64,000 nt of DNA, taken from Pedococcus cremeus (lineage in GTDB: Bacteria; Actinomycetota; Actinomycetes; Actinomycetales; Dermatophilaceae). Shown here piece by piece: positions 1-9,090 of this stretch. The stretch's first letter is position 1, and the number at the start of each line of letters is the position of its first letter. The DNA lies in contig NZ_FOHB01000012.1 in NCBI RefSeq assembly GCF_900111375.1, positions 31,481 to 95,480 of the forward strand. The letters are read 5' to 3'. A model generated the notes under the pieces. The model had not been told where the DNA came from. It searched no databases and saw only the letters and a program-made list of their open reading frames with translations. A program made the position numbers and the translations under genes.

Positions 1-830
1 CCGAACAGCGGCTTGGACTCGAACCACGACAGCTGGTCGCGCAGCGCCACCGTCGCGCCCACCACCGCGAGGGCGGGGAACTCGACGTCCTTCATGACGC
101 CGGCGACCTCACCGAGGGTGGTGCTGCGGGTGGACTGGCGGATGGTGGTGCCTCGCTCCGTGAGAGCCACCGGGGTGTCGGCCGAGCGACCGGCCTCCAG
201 CAGCTTCGCGAGGGACTCACCGAGGTCCTCGGGAGCACCGAGCAGCACGACGGTGACGTGGTCGGAGACCGACGCCGACCAGTCGACCTTGCGGTCGTTG
301 GCGGCCACGACGTGCACCGCCTGCGAGGTGCTGGAGGTCAGCGGGACGCCGGCGTAGGTCGGCACGGCCGAGACCGCACTGACGCCCGGCACCACGTCGA
401 AGCCGAGACCGGCCTTGCGCAGGGCCAGCGCCTCCTCGGCGAGACCGTTGAAGAAGCCGGGGTCGCCGTCCATGAGGCGCACGACGAGCCCGCCCTTGGT
501 GGCCTTGGCGGCCTTGACGACGAGCTTGGCGCGCATCGCGTGGGTCAGCGGCTGGCCGTGGTCGCCGTGACCGGCGTCGACCACCTCGACGTCGTCGCGG
601 CAGTAGCGCGCAACGACGTCCTCACGGCTGAGCTGGTCGATGACGACGACGTCCGCGGCGGCGAGGTACTCGACCGCGCGCACGGTCATCAGACCGGCGT
701 CACCGGGGCCGGCGCCGACGAAGGCGACCCGGCCGGGCTGGCGGCCGGCGCTCGTGGTGGCGGAACCGGTGGTCGAGGTGGCGGAGTTCGCTCCGGTGGG
801 GGTGGCGGACTTCGAGCGCGAGGGGCTCAC
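1..830 (-). CDS. cobA: uroporphyrinogen-III C-methyltransferase / uroporphyrinogen-III synthase, N-terminal part (runs off window)
   Basis: The reverse-strand frame opens with GTG at 830, overlapping the hemC stop as GTGA. After about 38 Ser/Thr-rich residues comes the SUMT/CobA signature [14 protein letters not shown], then MDGDPGFF and [19 protein letters not shown], which are SAM and substrate loops of tetrapyrrole methylases. The part in the window ends in FESKPLFG, the usual hinge into a C-terminal HemD domain in actinobacterial fusions. The synthase domain itself lies outside the window, so the fusion is inferred from family architecture. CobA methylates uroporphyrinogen III toward sirohaem and cobalamin, and HemD closes the tetrapyrrole ring. 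It is the last visible gene of the rex-hemA-hemC cluster. Confidence 0.9.
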   Translation of the reverse strand, partial: MSPSRSKSATPTGANSATSTTGSATTSAGRQPGRVAFVGAGPGDAGLMTVRAVEYLAAADVVVIDQLSREDVVARYCRDDVEVVDAGHGDHGQPLTHAMRAKLVVKAAKATKGGLVVRLMDGDPGFFNGLAEEALALRKAGLGFDVVPGVSAVSAVPTYAGVPLTSSTSQAVHVVAANDRKVDWSASVSDHVTVVLLGAPEDLGESLAKLLEAGRSADTPVALTERGTTIRQSTRSTTLGEVAGVMKDVEFPALAVVGATVALRDQLSWFESKPLF

Positions 831-1903
831 GTTGCACGCTCCGTGGCGGTTGGTTCTGGACGGGAGTCGGTGGGGGCGGCGAGCGGAGGCCTGTCTCCGG
901 TCGCCTCGGCTGGGTCTGGGTCCCAGTGCGTGTGCGCGGTGGCTGGGGGCCGCTCCTCTGGACCCGTCAGGTGTTCGGCACCGTCCTCGAGGAGGACTGC
1001 CGCGAGGTCGGCGCCCAGCCGCTCGGGGGCGGCCACGGGGCCGACGAGCGAGCGGCGCAGCTCGACGGAGCCGTCGGTGGACCCGACGAACGCACGCAGG
1101 GAGAGCTCCAGGCCGTCCTCGCCCTCGACGACCTCGGCGAGGGCGCCCACCGGGGCGGAGCAGCCCGCCTCGAGGGTGGCGAGGAGGCTGCGCTCCGCGG
1201 TGACGCACGCACGTGTGTCGGCGTCGTCGACCTCGGACAGCAGTGCGACCACCTCGGCGTCGTCGGCGCGGCACTCGACCGCCAGCGCGCCCTGGCCCGG
1301 GGCCGGCAGCATCTGCAGCGGGTCGAGGGTCTCGGTGATCTCGTCGAGGCGGCCGAGGCGGGCCAGGCCGGCGCGGGCGAGCACGACCGCGTCGCAGGTA
1401 CCGGAGCGGGTCAGCCCGATGCGGGTGTCGACGTTGCCGCGGATGTCCTTCAGCTCCAGGCCCAGGCCGAGCGCGGCGAGCTGGGCGACCCGACGCGGCG
1501 AGCCGGTGCCGACCACCGAGCCGGTGGGCAGCTCGCCCAGGGTGAGGCCGTCGCGGGCCACGAGGGCGTCGCGCGGGTCCTCGCGCTGCGGGATCGCGGC
1601 CACCACGAGGCCGGGCTCCGGCGTCGTCGGCAGGTCCTTGAGGGAGTGCACGGCGAGGTCGACCTCGCCGGCGAGCAGTGACTTGCGGATGGCCGCGGCG
1701 AAGACGCCGGTGCCACCCAGGGTCGCGAGCGGCGCGGCGTTGACGTCGCCCTCGGTGACGATCTCCACGAGCTCCACCCGGTGGCCGCGGGCGCGCAGCA
1801 GGTCGGCCACCCACCCGGACTGGGTGGTGGCGAGGGCGCTGCGGCGGGTGCCGAGACGGAGGGTGCGGGTCACGGTTCGCGACGTCATGGTCGGAGTGGT
1901 CAC
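827..1903 (-). CDS. hemC: porphobilinogen deaminase (hydroxymethylbilane synthase)
   Basis: This 358-residue protein polymerises four porphobilinogens into hydroxymethylbilane in the cytoplasm. Family motifs are [11 protein letters not shown] at the N terminus, [29 protein letters not shown] and, near residue 248, [11 protein letters not shown], whose Cys carries the dipyrromethane cofactor. It starts with GTG at 1903, overlapping the hemA TGA as GTGA; ATG at 1888 (sixth codon) is an alternative. The last 45 or so residues are Pro/Ala-rich and look dispensable. It sits between hemA and cobA/hemD, so translation is probably coupled along the cluster. Confidence 0.96.
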   Translation of the reverse strand: MTTPTMTSRTVTRTLRLGTRRSALATTQSGWVADLLRARGHRVELVEIVTEGDVNAAPLATLGGTGVFAAAIRKSLLAGEVDLAVHSLKDLPTTPEPGLVVAAIPQREDPRDALVARDGLTLGELPTGSVVGTGSPRRVAQLAALGLGLELKDIRGNVDTRIGLTRSGTCDAVVLARAGLARLGRLDEITETLDPLQMLPAPGQGALAVECRADDAEVVALLSEVDDADTRACVTAERSLLATLEAGCSAPVGALAEVVEGEDGLELSLRAFVGSTDGSVELRRSLVGPVAAPERLGADLAAVLLEDGAEHLTGPEERPPATAHTHWDPDPAEATGDRPPLAAPTDSRPEPTATERAT

Positions 1904-3210
1904 GGCATACCCCCTCGCTCCCGCGGCGGCACGGAGACGGCGGCGGTCTCGCCGGGTCCGAGGTCGAACAGCTCGCGCAGCGCCTGGGCGTAGTCGTCGC
2001 CGTGCCCGCTGGTCGCCCGTTCCTTCATGCGCACCGTGGGCGTGTGGAGCAGCTTCTCGACGATGCGGTGCACCGCGCGCTGCACCTCGTGACGCGTGGC
2101 GTCGTCCATGTCCGGAAGCCGCTGCCCGAGCCGGCCGAGCTCGCTGTCGACGACCTCCGCCGCCCGCGAGCGCAGGGCCGCGACCGTGGGGGCGACGGAC
2201 TCTGCGGCGCGCGTCGTCAGGTAGGCCGCGACTTCCGCGATGACGAGGTCGGCGACCTCCTGCACCTGCGGGGTGGTCTCCCCGGCGCTGAGGTCCTCAC
2301 CGAGCGCGGCGAGGCCGGCGACGGTGACGCCCGTGAGCGAGGCGACCTCGGAAGCCACGTCGTGGGGCAGGGCGAGGTCGATGTAGACCTGCGGGCGTCC
2401 GCCGCGCGCCACCTGCGCGTCACCGGCGAGGGCGAGGTCGACGACGACGCCGGTGGAACCGGTGCACGAGATCACCACGTCGGCCTCCGCCACCGCGTCG
2501 CGCAGCTCGGCGAGGGGGCGGGCCCTTCCGCCGATGCGCTCGGCGAGGCGCTGGGCCTTGCTGGCGGTGCGGTTCGTGATGACCAGGTCGGCGCAGCCGA
2601 ACCGCGCGACCGTGGTGGCGGCCAGCGAGCTCATGCCGCCGGCGCCCACGACGAGCACGCGCTGCTGCGCCATCGGGCCGAGCTCGCGCTCGACGACGCC
2701 CAGGCCGGCCTCGACGAGCGAGACGCTCACCGAGTCGATACCCGTCTCGGCGTGGGCACGCTTGCCGACCCGCAGGGCCTGCTGGAAGAGGCTGTTCAGC
2801 GTCGGTCCGGCGTGCCCGGCCCGCTGCGCGACCTGCAGGGCCGTACGCATCTGGCCCAGGATCTGCGCCTCACCGACGGCCATGGAGTCGAGCCCGCAGG
2901 CGACCGTGAAGGCGTGAGCGATGGCGCGGTCCTCGTAGTGGACGTAGAGGTGCTCGCGCAGGTCGTCCCGGTCGACGCCGGCCACGTCGACGAGGCTGTC
3001 GGTGATGTCGGTGACGGCCCCGTGGAAGGTGTGCGCCTCGGCATACACCTCGGTGCGGTTGCACGTGGAGACGACGATGGCCTCGGAGACGTTGTCACGC
3101 CCCACGATCCGCTCGGCGAGGTCGACCCGGCCGGGGTCGCCGAGCGAGACCGACTCGAGCAGCGACAGCGGCGCGGTGTGGTGGGAGAGGCCGAGGACGA
3201 CGAGGCTCAC
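1900..3210 (-). CDS. hemA: glutamyl-tRNA reductase
   Basis: This 436-residue NADPH-dependent enzyme reduces glutamyl-tRNA(Glu) to glutamate-1-semialdehyde, the first committed step of C5-pathway tetrapyrrole synthesis. The N terminus [14 protein letters not shown] is diagnostic. The catalytic nucleophile is Cys50 in [12 protein letters not shown], and [12 protein letters not shown] is the NADPH-binding loop. The dimerisation region near the end includes [13 protein letters not shown] chose GTG 3210 because it overlaps the rex stop as GTGA and puts the catalytic Cys at the family position. The longer in-frame extension reads through rex and is not used. It is probably Rex-controlled with rex and hemC. 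Confidence 0.96.
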   Translation of the reverse strand: MSLVVLGLSHHTAPLSLLESVSLGDPGRVDLAERIVGRDNVSEAIVVSTCNRTEVYAEAHTFHGAVTDITDSLVDVAGVDRDDLREHLYVHYEDRAIAHAFTVACGLDSMAVGEAQILGQMRTALQVAQRAGHAGPTLNSLFQQALRVGKRAHAETGIDSVSVSLVEAGLGVVERELGPMAQQRVLVVGAGGMSSLAATTVARFGCADLVITNRTASKAQRLAERIGGRARPLAELRDAVAEADVVISCTGSTGVVVDLALAGDAQVARGGRPQVYIDLALPHDVASEVASLTGVTVAGLAALGEDLSAGETTPQVQEVADLVIAEVAAYLTTRAAESVAPTVAALRSRAAEVVDSELGRLGQRLPDMDDATRHEVQRAVHRIVEKLLHTPTVRMKERATSGHGDDYAQALRELFDLGPGETAAVSVPPRERGGMP

Positions 3211-3890
3211 GGGGCCACCGCCTTTCTCAGCGCGGCCGGCGAGGCGAGCGCCTTGCGCTGCTCGTGGAAGGCCAGGATCTGCAGCTCGGTGGAGAGGTCG
3301 ACCTTGCGCACGTCGACTCCATCCGGGACGACGAGGACGCAGGGCGCGAAGTTCAGGATGGAGCGCACACCGGCGGCGACGAGGGCGTCGCACACGTCCT
3401 GCGCGGAGGCGGCCGGGGTGGCGATGACGCCGATCGCCAGGCCCTGCTCGGACACCAGTGCGGTGAGCTCCGACATGGGCTGCACGGCGAGACCGGCGAT
3501 CTCCTGCCCGACGATGGCCGGGTCCTGGTCGAGCAGGGCGACGACCCGAAAGCCACGGGTGGCGAAGCCGCTGTAGGCGGCAAGCGCGTGGCCGAGGTTG
3601 CCCATCCCGACGATGGCGACGGGCCAGTCCTGGGTGAGGCCGAGCTCGCGGGAGATCTGGTAGGCGAGGTGGTCGACCTCGTAGCCGACGCCGCGCACGC
3701 CGTAGGACCCGAGGTAGGAGAGATCCTTGCGCAGCTTGGCCGACCGGACTCCGGCCGCCGCGGCGAGCTCCTCCGAGGAGACGGACGTGATGCCCCGCTC
3801 TGCCAGACCGGTCAGCGCACGGAGGTACTCGGGCAGCCGCGCGACGGTGGCGTCAGGAATGCCGCGACGGGCGCTGGGATCTGCAGACAA
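3207..3890 (-). CDS. rex: redox-sensing transcriptional repressor Rex
   Basis: This 227-residue regulator has an N-terminal winged helix (about residues 10-80; SVSSEELAAAAGVRSAKLRKD and YLGSYGVRGVGYEV are typical Rex recognition elements). A Rossmann domain follows, with VAIVGMGNLGHALAAY binding NAD(H). The closing stretch NFAPCVLVVP and VDLSTELQILAFHEQ forms the domain-swapped dimer helix. Rex represses respiratory and redox genes when NADH is low and leaves DNA when NADH is high. It is first in a rex-hemA-hemC-cobA/hemD cluster, the arrangement described in Streptomyces coelicolor. A palindromic operator 77 bases upstream of its start suggests autoregulation of the whole cluster. Confidence 0.96.
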   Translation of the reverse strand: MSADPSARRGIPDATVARLPEYLRALTGLAERGITSVSSEELAAAAGVRSAKLRKDLSYLGSYGVRGVGYEVDHLAYQISRELGLTQDWPVAIVGMGNLGHALAAYSGFATRGFRVVALLDQDPAIVGQEIAGLAVQPMSELTALVSEQGLAIGVIATPAASAQDVCDALVAAGVRSILNFAPCVLVVPDGVDVRKVDLSTELQILAFHEQRKALASPAALRKAVAP

Positions 3891-3966
3891 GGGGGTTCTC
3901 CGGCTCCTCTCATGCGAAGAGTCCGCACCTGGCTGGAGCGGACGGGAGCACCGTCAGGTTACGCGG

Positions 3967-3984
3967 TTGTGAACCGATGCACAA
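3967..3984 (-). promoter_or_regulatory. Rex operator (ROP) upstream of rex-hemACD
   Basis: The sequence TTGTGAACCGATGCACAA matches the Rex consensus TTGTGAA-N4-TTCACAA in 13 of 14 defined positions. It lies 77-94 bases upstream of the rex start, between rex and the glutaredoxin-like gene. Rex proteins normally autoregulate through such a site. It is the only convincing ROP I found in the window. Confidence 0.85.
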
Positions 3985-4043
3985 AGTCACAAGCGTCCGC
4001 CCCGCCCCATGGCCGGATGGGTGTGAGCCAGGTCACCGAAGGC

Positions 4044-4310
4044 TCAGCGTCCGGCGCCGAGCGCCGCTCGCAGCCGCGCCTCGTCCACCCGCCAGTAGTC
4101 GTGCTGCCGGCCGTCGACGAAGGTCACCGGGATCTGCTCCCAGTACTCCTCCGCCAGCGCCGGGTCGTCGGAGATGGACCACTCCTCCCAGGTGACGCCG
4201 AGCTCCTCGGCCACCCGGGAGACCACCGCGCGCGCGTCGTCGCACAGGTGGCAGCCCGGCTTCCCGACGAGGGTGATGCGGGCGCGGTGCTCCGGTCCGG
4301 TTGCTGCCAC
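4044..4310 (-). CDS. glutaredoxin-like (DUF836) thiol protein
   Basis: A small thioredoxin-fold protein of 88 residues. It begins with a beta strand ARITLVGKPGCHLCDDAR whose CHLC is the redox-active CxxC, then IPVTFVDGRQHDYWRVD, the conserved cis-Pro region of the family. I chose GTG 4310; an in-frame start at 4349 would overlap the divergent HAD promoter. The start has no clear Shine-Dalgarno, and a TACAGT-like -10 lies just upstream, so the mRNA may be leaderless. It probably handles thiol-disulfide exchange or haem-related redox; its exact partner is unknown. It sits upstream of rex on the same strand. Confidence 0.85.
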   Translation of the reverse strand: MAATGPEHRARITLVGKPGCHLCDDARAVVSRVAEELGVTWEEWSISDDPALAEEYWEQIPVTFVDGRQHDYWRVDEARLRAALGAGR

Positions 4311-4363
4311 ACCAGAACTGTATGCCGCGCTGCGCCCGCCGCGCCGCACTCTAGGGTTGGACC

Positions 4364-5209
4364 ATGATCGAGTACGGCCCGGATGGCGAGGTGGTGGCGG
4401 AGGCTGTCACCGTGCCGTCGGAGCCGCCGGCGTCGGAGCCGGCCCGCACCGAGACCGCCGCCTTCTTCGACGTCGACAACACGGTGCTGCAGGGCGCCAG
4501 CATCTTCCACCTCGCCCGCGGCCTGTGGAAGCGCGACTTCTTCACCACGCGCGACATCGCAGCCATGCTGTGGAAGCAGGCCAGCTTCGCCCTCCTCGGC
4601 GAGAACCTCGAGCACGTCGCCCAGATCCGGGAGCAGGCCCTGGGCTTCATCGCCGGTCACACCGTGGAGGAGATCGGCCGCATCGGGCGGGAGATCTACG
4701 ACGAGGTGTTGGTCGACAAGATCTGGCCCGGCACCCGCGCGCTCGCGCAGGCCCACCTCGACGCCGGGCACGACGTGTGGCTCGTCACCGCGACCCCCGT
4801 CGAGGTGGCCACCGTGATCGCCGACCGGCTGGGCCTCACCGGCGCTCTCGGCACCGTCGCCGAGAGCGTCGACGGCGTCTACACCGGCCGGCTGGTGGGC
4901 GAGTTCCTGCACGGACCGGCCAAGGCGGTGGCCATCGAGGCGCTGGCGTCCGAGCGGGGCTACGACCTCGCCGGCTGCTCGGCCTACTCCGACTCGGCCA
5001 ACGACATCCCCATGCTGTCGATGGTGGGGGATCCCTGCGCCGTCAACCCCGACGCGAAGCTGCGCCACCACGCCAAGGCGCACGGGTGGAGGGTCCGCGA
5101 CTTCCGCAACGGCCGCAAGGCGGCCAAGGTCGGCATCCCCGCCGCCGGAGCCACCGCGCTCGCCGGCGCGCTGGCGGCAGCGGCCTCACGGCGCCGCTCC
5201 AGCCGCTGA
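4364..5209 (+). CDS. HAD-superfamily hydrolase, subfamily IB (phosphoserine phosphatase-like)
   Basis: A 281-residue HAD phosphatase. Motif I is FFDVDNTVL (nucleophile Asp in DxD), motif II is VTATPVEV, and motif IV is [10 protein letters not shown]. About 90 residues between motif I and motif II form a helical cap. This HAD-IB group includes SerB and actinobacterial phospholipid- or phosphoserine-type phosphatases; the substrate cannot be read from sequence. The C terminus is Ala-rich and basic. The start ATG 4364 has no Shine-Dalgarno, but TAGGGT lies 6 bases upstream, which fits a -10 box of a leaderless message. It is divergent from the glutaredoxin-like gene. Confidence 0.88.
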   Translation: MIEYGPDGEVVAEAVTVPSEPPASEPARTETAAFFDVDNTVLQGASIFHLARGLWKRDFFTTRDIAAMLWKQASFALLGENLEHVAQIREQALGFIAGHTVEEIGRIGREIYDEVLVDKIWPGTRALAQAHLDAGHDVWLVTATPVEVATVIADRLGLTGALGTVAESVDGVYTGRLVGEFLHGPAKAVAIEALASERGYDLAGCSAYSDSANDIPMLSMVGDPCAVNPDAKLRHHAKAHGWRVRDFRNGRKAAKVGIPAAGATALAGALAAAASRRRSSR

Positions 5210-5334
5210 CGGCCACGCCCCACCCGCCGACGGCCAGGGCCCGACGAGGCCAGGAACCCGGGATGGGACGGGGCTCTCCTGACATTTCACGCGATTTCGT
5301 GGAAACTGGCCGGCGGGAGGTGGGTCGTATCCGC

Positions 5335-6174
5335 ATGCCGAGCAGCCGTCGCGTCGCGAGTGTCATCGCGGCCCGTCGTCATGCCCGCTTCCCCGGGGGC
5401 CCCTTCCCTGCCGCCTGGTCAACGAGCCTGGTGCCGGCAGGTCACGCGCACCGGCCCGCGAGCTCCCGCGACCACGGGCTGCCCGGGGCCACCACCCAGA
5501 TGCTGGGCTCGCTGCGCGTGCTGCTCAGCCTGGCCGAGGGCGCCGAGGTCACCGGTGGGGGCGTCGGAGCCGGCGGTGGTGACGGAGCCAGCCGGGCCGG
5601 CTTCGCCCCGGGCGCGGCACCCCAGGACTTCGAGCGGGTCTCGGCGCTGGTCGAGCTGGCCCAGAAGGGCGACGCCGAGGCGTTCGGGCTGCTCTACGAG
5701 CGCTACGTCGACGTCGTCTACCGCTACGTCTACGTGCGGGTCGGCAGCACCCAGGTCGCCGAGGACCTCACCTCCGAGACGTTCCTGCGCGCCCTGCGCC
5801 GGATGGACTCCTTCTCCTGGCAGGGCCGCGACATCGCGGCGTGGTTCATCACCATCGCGCGCAACCTCATCACCGACAACGCCAAGTCGGCCCGCTTCCG
5901 CCTCGAGGTGACGACCGCCGACATGCTCGACGCCGACGAGCACGTCGACGCCCCGGAGGCGGAGGTGCTCCAGCGGCTGCGCGACACCCGGCTCCTCGAG
6001 GCGGTCAAGAACCTCAAGCCGGAGCAGGCCGAGTGCGTCGTGCTGCGGTTCCTCCAGGGCCTGACGCTGGCCGAGACGGCAGCCGTGCTCGGCAAGAGCG
6101 AGGGCGCCGTCAAGCAGCTCCAGCTCCGCGCGGTGCGCGCCCTCCACCGGGAGCTCGCCGATGTGGACCTGTGA
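5335..6174 (+). CDS. ECF-type RNA polymerase sigma factor, BldN/AdsA-like
   Basis: About 279 residues. Sigma region 2 runs from FGLLYERYVDVVYRYVYVRV through AEDLTSETFLRALRRM to WQGRDIAAWFITIARNL. Region 4 has LKPEQAECVVLRFLQGLTL and an HTH around ETAAVLGKSEGAVKQLQLRA. Spacing and wording closely follow Streptomyces BldN. Roughly 95 residues precede region 2, low-complexity and Gly/Ala-rich, which recalls the removable pro-sequence of BldN. ATG 5335 is the best upstream start; ATG 5500 also fits, and neither has a well-placed Shine-Dalgarno. The next gene encodes its likely membrane partner. Confidence 0.88.
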   Translation: MPSSRRVASVIAARRHARFPGGPFPAAWSTSLVPAGHAHRPASSRDHGLPGATTQMLGSLRVLLSLAEGAEVTGGGVGAGGGDGASRAGFAPGAAPQDFERVSALVELAQKGDAEAFGLLYERYVDVVYRYVYVRVGSTQVAEDLTSETFLRALRRMDSFSWQGRDIAAWFITIARNLITDNAKSARFRLEVTTADMLDADEHVDAPEAEVLQRLRDTRLLEAVKNLKPEQAECVVLRFLQGLTLAETAAVLGKSEGAVKQLQLRAVRALHRELADVDL

Positions 6175-6282
6175 CGCCGTGACAGCCGTTCCGTTCCGCT
6201 ACGGCGTGGAGCGTAACCTCCTGCCCCACCCGTCGTTCTCATGGCGGCAGACGTCGACCGAGTCGGGGGAGGAGGTTCCGGC

Positions 6283-7494
6283 ATGCTCATGACCCGCCGC
6301 ACGGCGGACCGGCTTCAGCGCGCCCTCGAGGGCGAGCAGGTGGCCGACCCGCAGACGGCTCGTCTCGTGCGCACCGCCCAGGCTGTGGGCACCCTTCCCA
6401 GCGGAGCCGGCACGCCCCGCCCCGAGTTCGTGGCCGCCCTCCGCGAGCGCCTCGAGGCCGAGGCCGCCACCCTGCCGGTCGTCGACCGGGCCGCCGCGCG
6501 CACCCGCACCGAGACCTCCCCCCGCCGCTCCGGCCCCGTCGTCCTCGTCGTCGGCCGCGGTATGCCGCGGGCCCTCGCCGGCGTCGCCGCGTCGCTGGTC
6601 GTCGTGGGCGCCGTGGTGGGCGTGGCCTCGCGCAGCGCCATCCCCGGCTCCACGCTCTACCCCGTCAAGGGCTGGCTCGACTCGGTGGCGGTGCAGATGG
6701 CCGGCTCCGACCTCGACCGCGGCCTCACCCACCTCTCCCAGGCGCAGGAGCACGTCTCCGAGGCGCGCGAGCTGGCCGACCGCAACGAGCGGGACGCCGA
6801 CGGGTACGTCGAGGCCCTGCAGAAGGCGGTCTCCGACGTGCGCGCCGGCCAGCGGGACCTCGGCCGGGCGTTCGACCGGACCGGCAACCCGCAGGCGCTC
6901 ATCGCGATCCACGACTTCGCCGCCCGCACCAGGCCGCAGGTCGAGGCTCTCCGGCCCGAGGTCCCCGCCGCGGCCCTGCCCGTGCTCGGCGAGCTCGAGT
7001 CGCTGCTCGCCGACGCCGATGCCGCCGCCCTGCGGCAGCTGGCGGCCTGCGCCCCGACCTGCGTGACCCTCAAGCCGGTGGGCGCCGGCCCGTCCGACCT
7101 CCCCTCCCTGAGCCCCGCCACCGCGGTCGCCCCGAAGGCGGAGCAGCCGGCTGCCGGGGGCGGCGTGACCGTGCCCGGCACCCCCGTGACGGCCGACCCC
7201 GACGGCAGCGGTGCCGCGCCGGGCCTCACGGCCGGTTCCGGCGGTCTGGTGGTCGGTGGCGACAACGGCGGCGCCACGCTGTCGACCGGGGGCGCGAACC
7301 TCAACGGACCCTCGGTGAGCGCCTCGGTCCCGGGCCTGCCCGGCGTGGACGCCACCCTCCCCTCGGCGAGCATCAGCAGCGACGGCGTGCAGGCCACGGT
7401 GCCCGACACGACCCTCGGCGGTATCACCCTGCCGGGCGTCACCGCGACGGTGTCGGTGCCGCTCGACTCGCTGGGGCTCCTGGGTTCCCGTTAG
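6283..7494 (+). CDS. DUF5667 membrane protein, candidate anti-sigma partner (RsbN-like)
   Basis: A 403-residue protein 108 bases after the sigma gene. I chose ATG 6283 because GGAGG lies 7 bases upstream. A short cytoplasmic N-terminal domain (about residues 1-95) is followed by one membrane segment ALAGVAASLVVVGAVVGVA and then IPGSTLYPVKGWLDS, the hallmark of DUF5667. A helical extracytoplasmic region follows, then a long Gly/Ser/Pro-rich tail. In Streptomyces the gene after bldN encodes the anti-sigma factor RsbN with a similar layout. The membrane topology and position support a sigma/anti-sigma pair; direct binding is inferred. Confidence 0.75.
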   Translation: MLMTRRTADRLQRALEGEQVADPQTARLVRTAQAVGTLPSGAGTPRPEFVAALRERLEAEAATLPVVDRAAARTRTETSPRRSGPVVLVVGRGMPRALAGVAASLVVVGAVVGVASRSAIPGSTLYPVKGWLDSVAVQMAGSDLDRGLTHLSQAQEHVSEARELADRNERDADGYVEALQKAVSDVRAGQRDLGRAFDRTGNPQALIAIHDFAARTRPQVEALRPEVPAAALPVLGELESLLADADAAALRQLAACAPTCVTLKPVGAGPSDLPSLSPATAVAPKAEQPAAGGGVTVPGTPVTADPDGSGAAPGLTAGSGGLVVGGDNGGATLSTGGANLNGPSVSASVPGLPGVDATLPSASISSDGVQATVPDTTLGGITLPGVTATVSVPLDSLGLLGSR

Positions 7495-7551
7495 CACGAG
7501 GCTCGCGCCAAGCAGAGGTCGCGCAGGGGAACGCGCCTCGGAAGAGCTCGC

Positions 7552-9090
7552 CTAGAAGAACACCGAACGGCGCTGCATGAGCAACGAGTAGAGGGTCTGC
7601 TGGATCGTCTCGCGCACCTGGTCGGTGAGGTCGAAGACCAGCATGGGGTCGTCGGCGGCACCCGGCCCGAGGTCTGCGGTCTCCACGGGTGACCCGAACT
7701 CGATGATCCACTTGCTGGGCAGCGGCACCAGGCCGAGCGGCCCCAGCAGCGGCCACGTCGGGGTGATCGGCGCGTAGGGCGCCCCGACCAGTCGGGCCAC
7801 CGTCCGCATGTTGCCGATGATCGGGTAGATCTCCTCCGCCCCCACGATGGAGCAGGGGATGATCGGCGCGCCGGTGCGCAGCGCCGCGGAGACGAAGCCG
7901 CCCCGGCCGAAGCGCTGGAGCTTGTAGCGCTCGCTGAACGGCTTGCCGACGCCCTTGAAGCCCTCGGGCCAGACCCCGACCAGCTCGCCCTGCGACAGCA
8001 GGCGCTCGGCGTCGGGGTTGGCCGCCAGGGTGGAGCCGGAGCGTCGCGCCACCTGCCCGATGACCGGCGTCTGGAACACCAGGTCGGCCCCGAGCATGCG
8101 CAGGTGCCGGTGGGTCGAGTGCTCGTCGTGCACCGCCACCTGGGTCATCAGCGAGTCCATCGCGATGGTGCCGGAGTGGTTCGCCACCACCAGGGCACCG
8201 CCCTGCGTGGGGATGTTCTCGATGCCTCGGACCTCGACCCGGAACCACCGCCGGTAGAGCGGGCGCAGCAGCGGCAGGTAGGCGTGCTCGGTGAAGTCCT
8301 CGTCGAAGCCGAACTCGTCGACCATGTAGTCCCCGGTCAGCCGGCGACGCACGAACGACAGCGTCTCGGCGACTCGCTGCTCGACCTCCTCGGGCGCCAG
8401 TCCCATGGCCTCGGCGGCCACCCGCATGGCGGCGACGCCCGCCTTGAGCAGCTCCTCGATGCCGGGGGCGACGGCCACGTGCTGTGAGCGCGGGGTGGGC
8501 GTCTCGACGCGCACGCTCTCGTCGGGCACCGCGACCAGCTTCCCGCGAGTCGCGGGTTCGACCACGACGGGGCGCGCCTCCGTGGAGCGGCTGGCGGCAC
8601 GGCGCTTCGGCCTTGTCGTGCGGGTGCCGGACTTCGCGACGGCCTTCTTGGTGGGCACGGCCTTGGCCACCGGGTGCGGTCGGTGCGGCTTGCGCTGCGG
8701 CGCCGACCCGGAAGGAGCGTTCGCGGTCGTCGTCTCGCCGACCGTCGCCTCCGTGGCCGACGCCTCCGCGGCCACCGTCTCTCTCGGCTCGGTGTCGGAG
8801 ATGGACGAGACCACGCCCAGCGCCGGGCGCTCGGGAGCCGCGGCGATCAAGGGGGTGCTGCGCCGCTTGGCGCGCTCCCCGCTGGCCCGTGCCGCGCCGG
8901 CCGCCAGGGCGCCGCCGCCGGCCTTGCGGCTCGTCGCCTTGACCGTCGACTTCGCTGGGGACTTCGCGGTCGACTTCGCGGAGGACTGTGCCGTCGACTT
9001 CGCGGTCGACTTCGCTGGGGACTTCGCGGTCGACTTCCCTGCCGACTTCCTTGCCGGGCGCTTGCCCCCGGCACCGCCTGTCGACGCCAT
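7552..9090 (-). CDS. lysophospholipid acyltransferase (PlsC family) with long basic N-terminal tail
   Basis: 512 residues. Residues 1-220 are disordered, beginning with KSTAKSPAKSTAKS-type repeats like a histone H1 or HupB tail, then Ala/Thr/Pro-rich sequence. The catalytic half follows from about residue 280, with ALVVANHSGTIAMDSLM (acyltransferase NHx..D motif), VFQTPVIGQVARRSG, LVGVWPEGFKGVGK and PIIPCSIVGAEEIYP. It should transfer an acyl chain to a lysophospholipid or related acceptor at the membrane. ATG 9090 overlaps the upstream epimerase stop as TGATG, so the pair is co-translated. The histone-like tail is odd for this enzyme class. Confidence 0.85.
   Translation of the reverse strand: MASTGGAGGKRPARKSAGKSTAKSPAKSTAKSTAQSSAKSTAKSPAKSTVKATSRKAGGGALAAGAARASGERAKRRSTPLIAAAPERPALGVVSSISDTEPRETVAAEASATEATVGETTTANAPSGSAPQRKPHRPHPVAKAVPTKKAVAKSGTRTTRPKRRAASRSTEARPVVVEPATRGKLVAVPDESVRVETPTPRSQHVAVAPGIEELLKAGVAAMRVAAEAMGLAPEEVEQRVAETLSFVRRRLTGDYMVDEFGFDEDFTEHAYLPLLRPLYRRWFRVEVRGIENIPTQGGALVVANHSGTIAMDSLMTQVAVHDEHSTHRHLRMLGADLVFQTPVIGQVARRSGSTLAANPDAERLLSQGELVGVWPEGFKGVGKPFSERYKLQRFGRGGFVSAALRTGAPIIPCSIVGAEEIYPIIGNMRTVARLVGAPYAPITPTWPLLGPLGLVPLPSKWIIEFGSPVETADLGPGAADDPMLVFDLTDQVRETIQQTLYSLLMQRRSVFF
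8941..9055. repeat. degenerate tandem repeats encoding KS(T/P)AKS tail
   Basis: Imperfect 12-18 base units around GACTTCGCGGTC and GACTTCGCTGGG recur across this stretch. Read on the minus strand they encode the Lys/Ser/Ala repeats at the acyltransferase N terminus. Such runs can expand or contract by slippage, and the units remain in frame. Confidence 0.8.

Noticed and set aside
258..2243. Long open frame on the plus strand opposite cobA/hemD and hemC.
   Set aside because: It has Arg/Ala/Gly-rich low-complexity composition and no family motif, and mirrors well-defined minus-strand genes. Such antisense frames are common at this GC.
5311..5331. GGAAAC...CGTAT as an ECF promoter for the sigma gene.
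   Set aside because: The spacer is about 19 bases and the boxes match poorly, so autoregulation is not supported.
7495..7551. CGAGGC/GCCTCG pairing as a terminator between convergent genes.
   Set aside because: Stem is short with a loop of about 30 bases; too weak to list.
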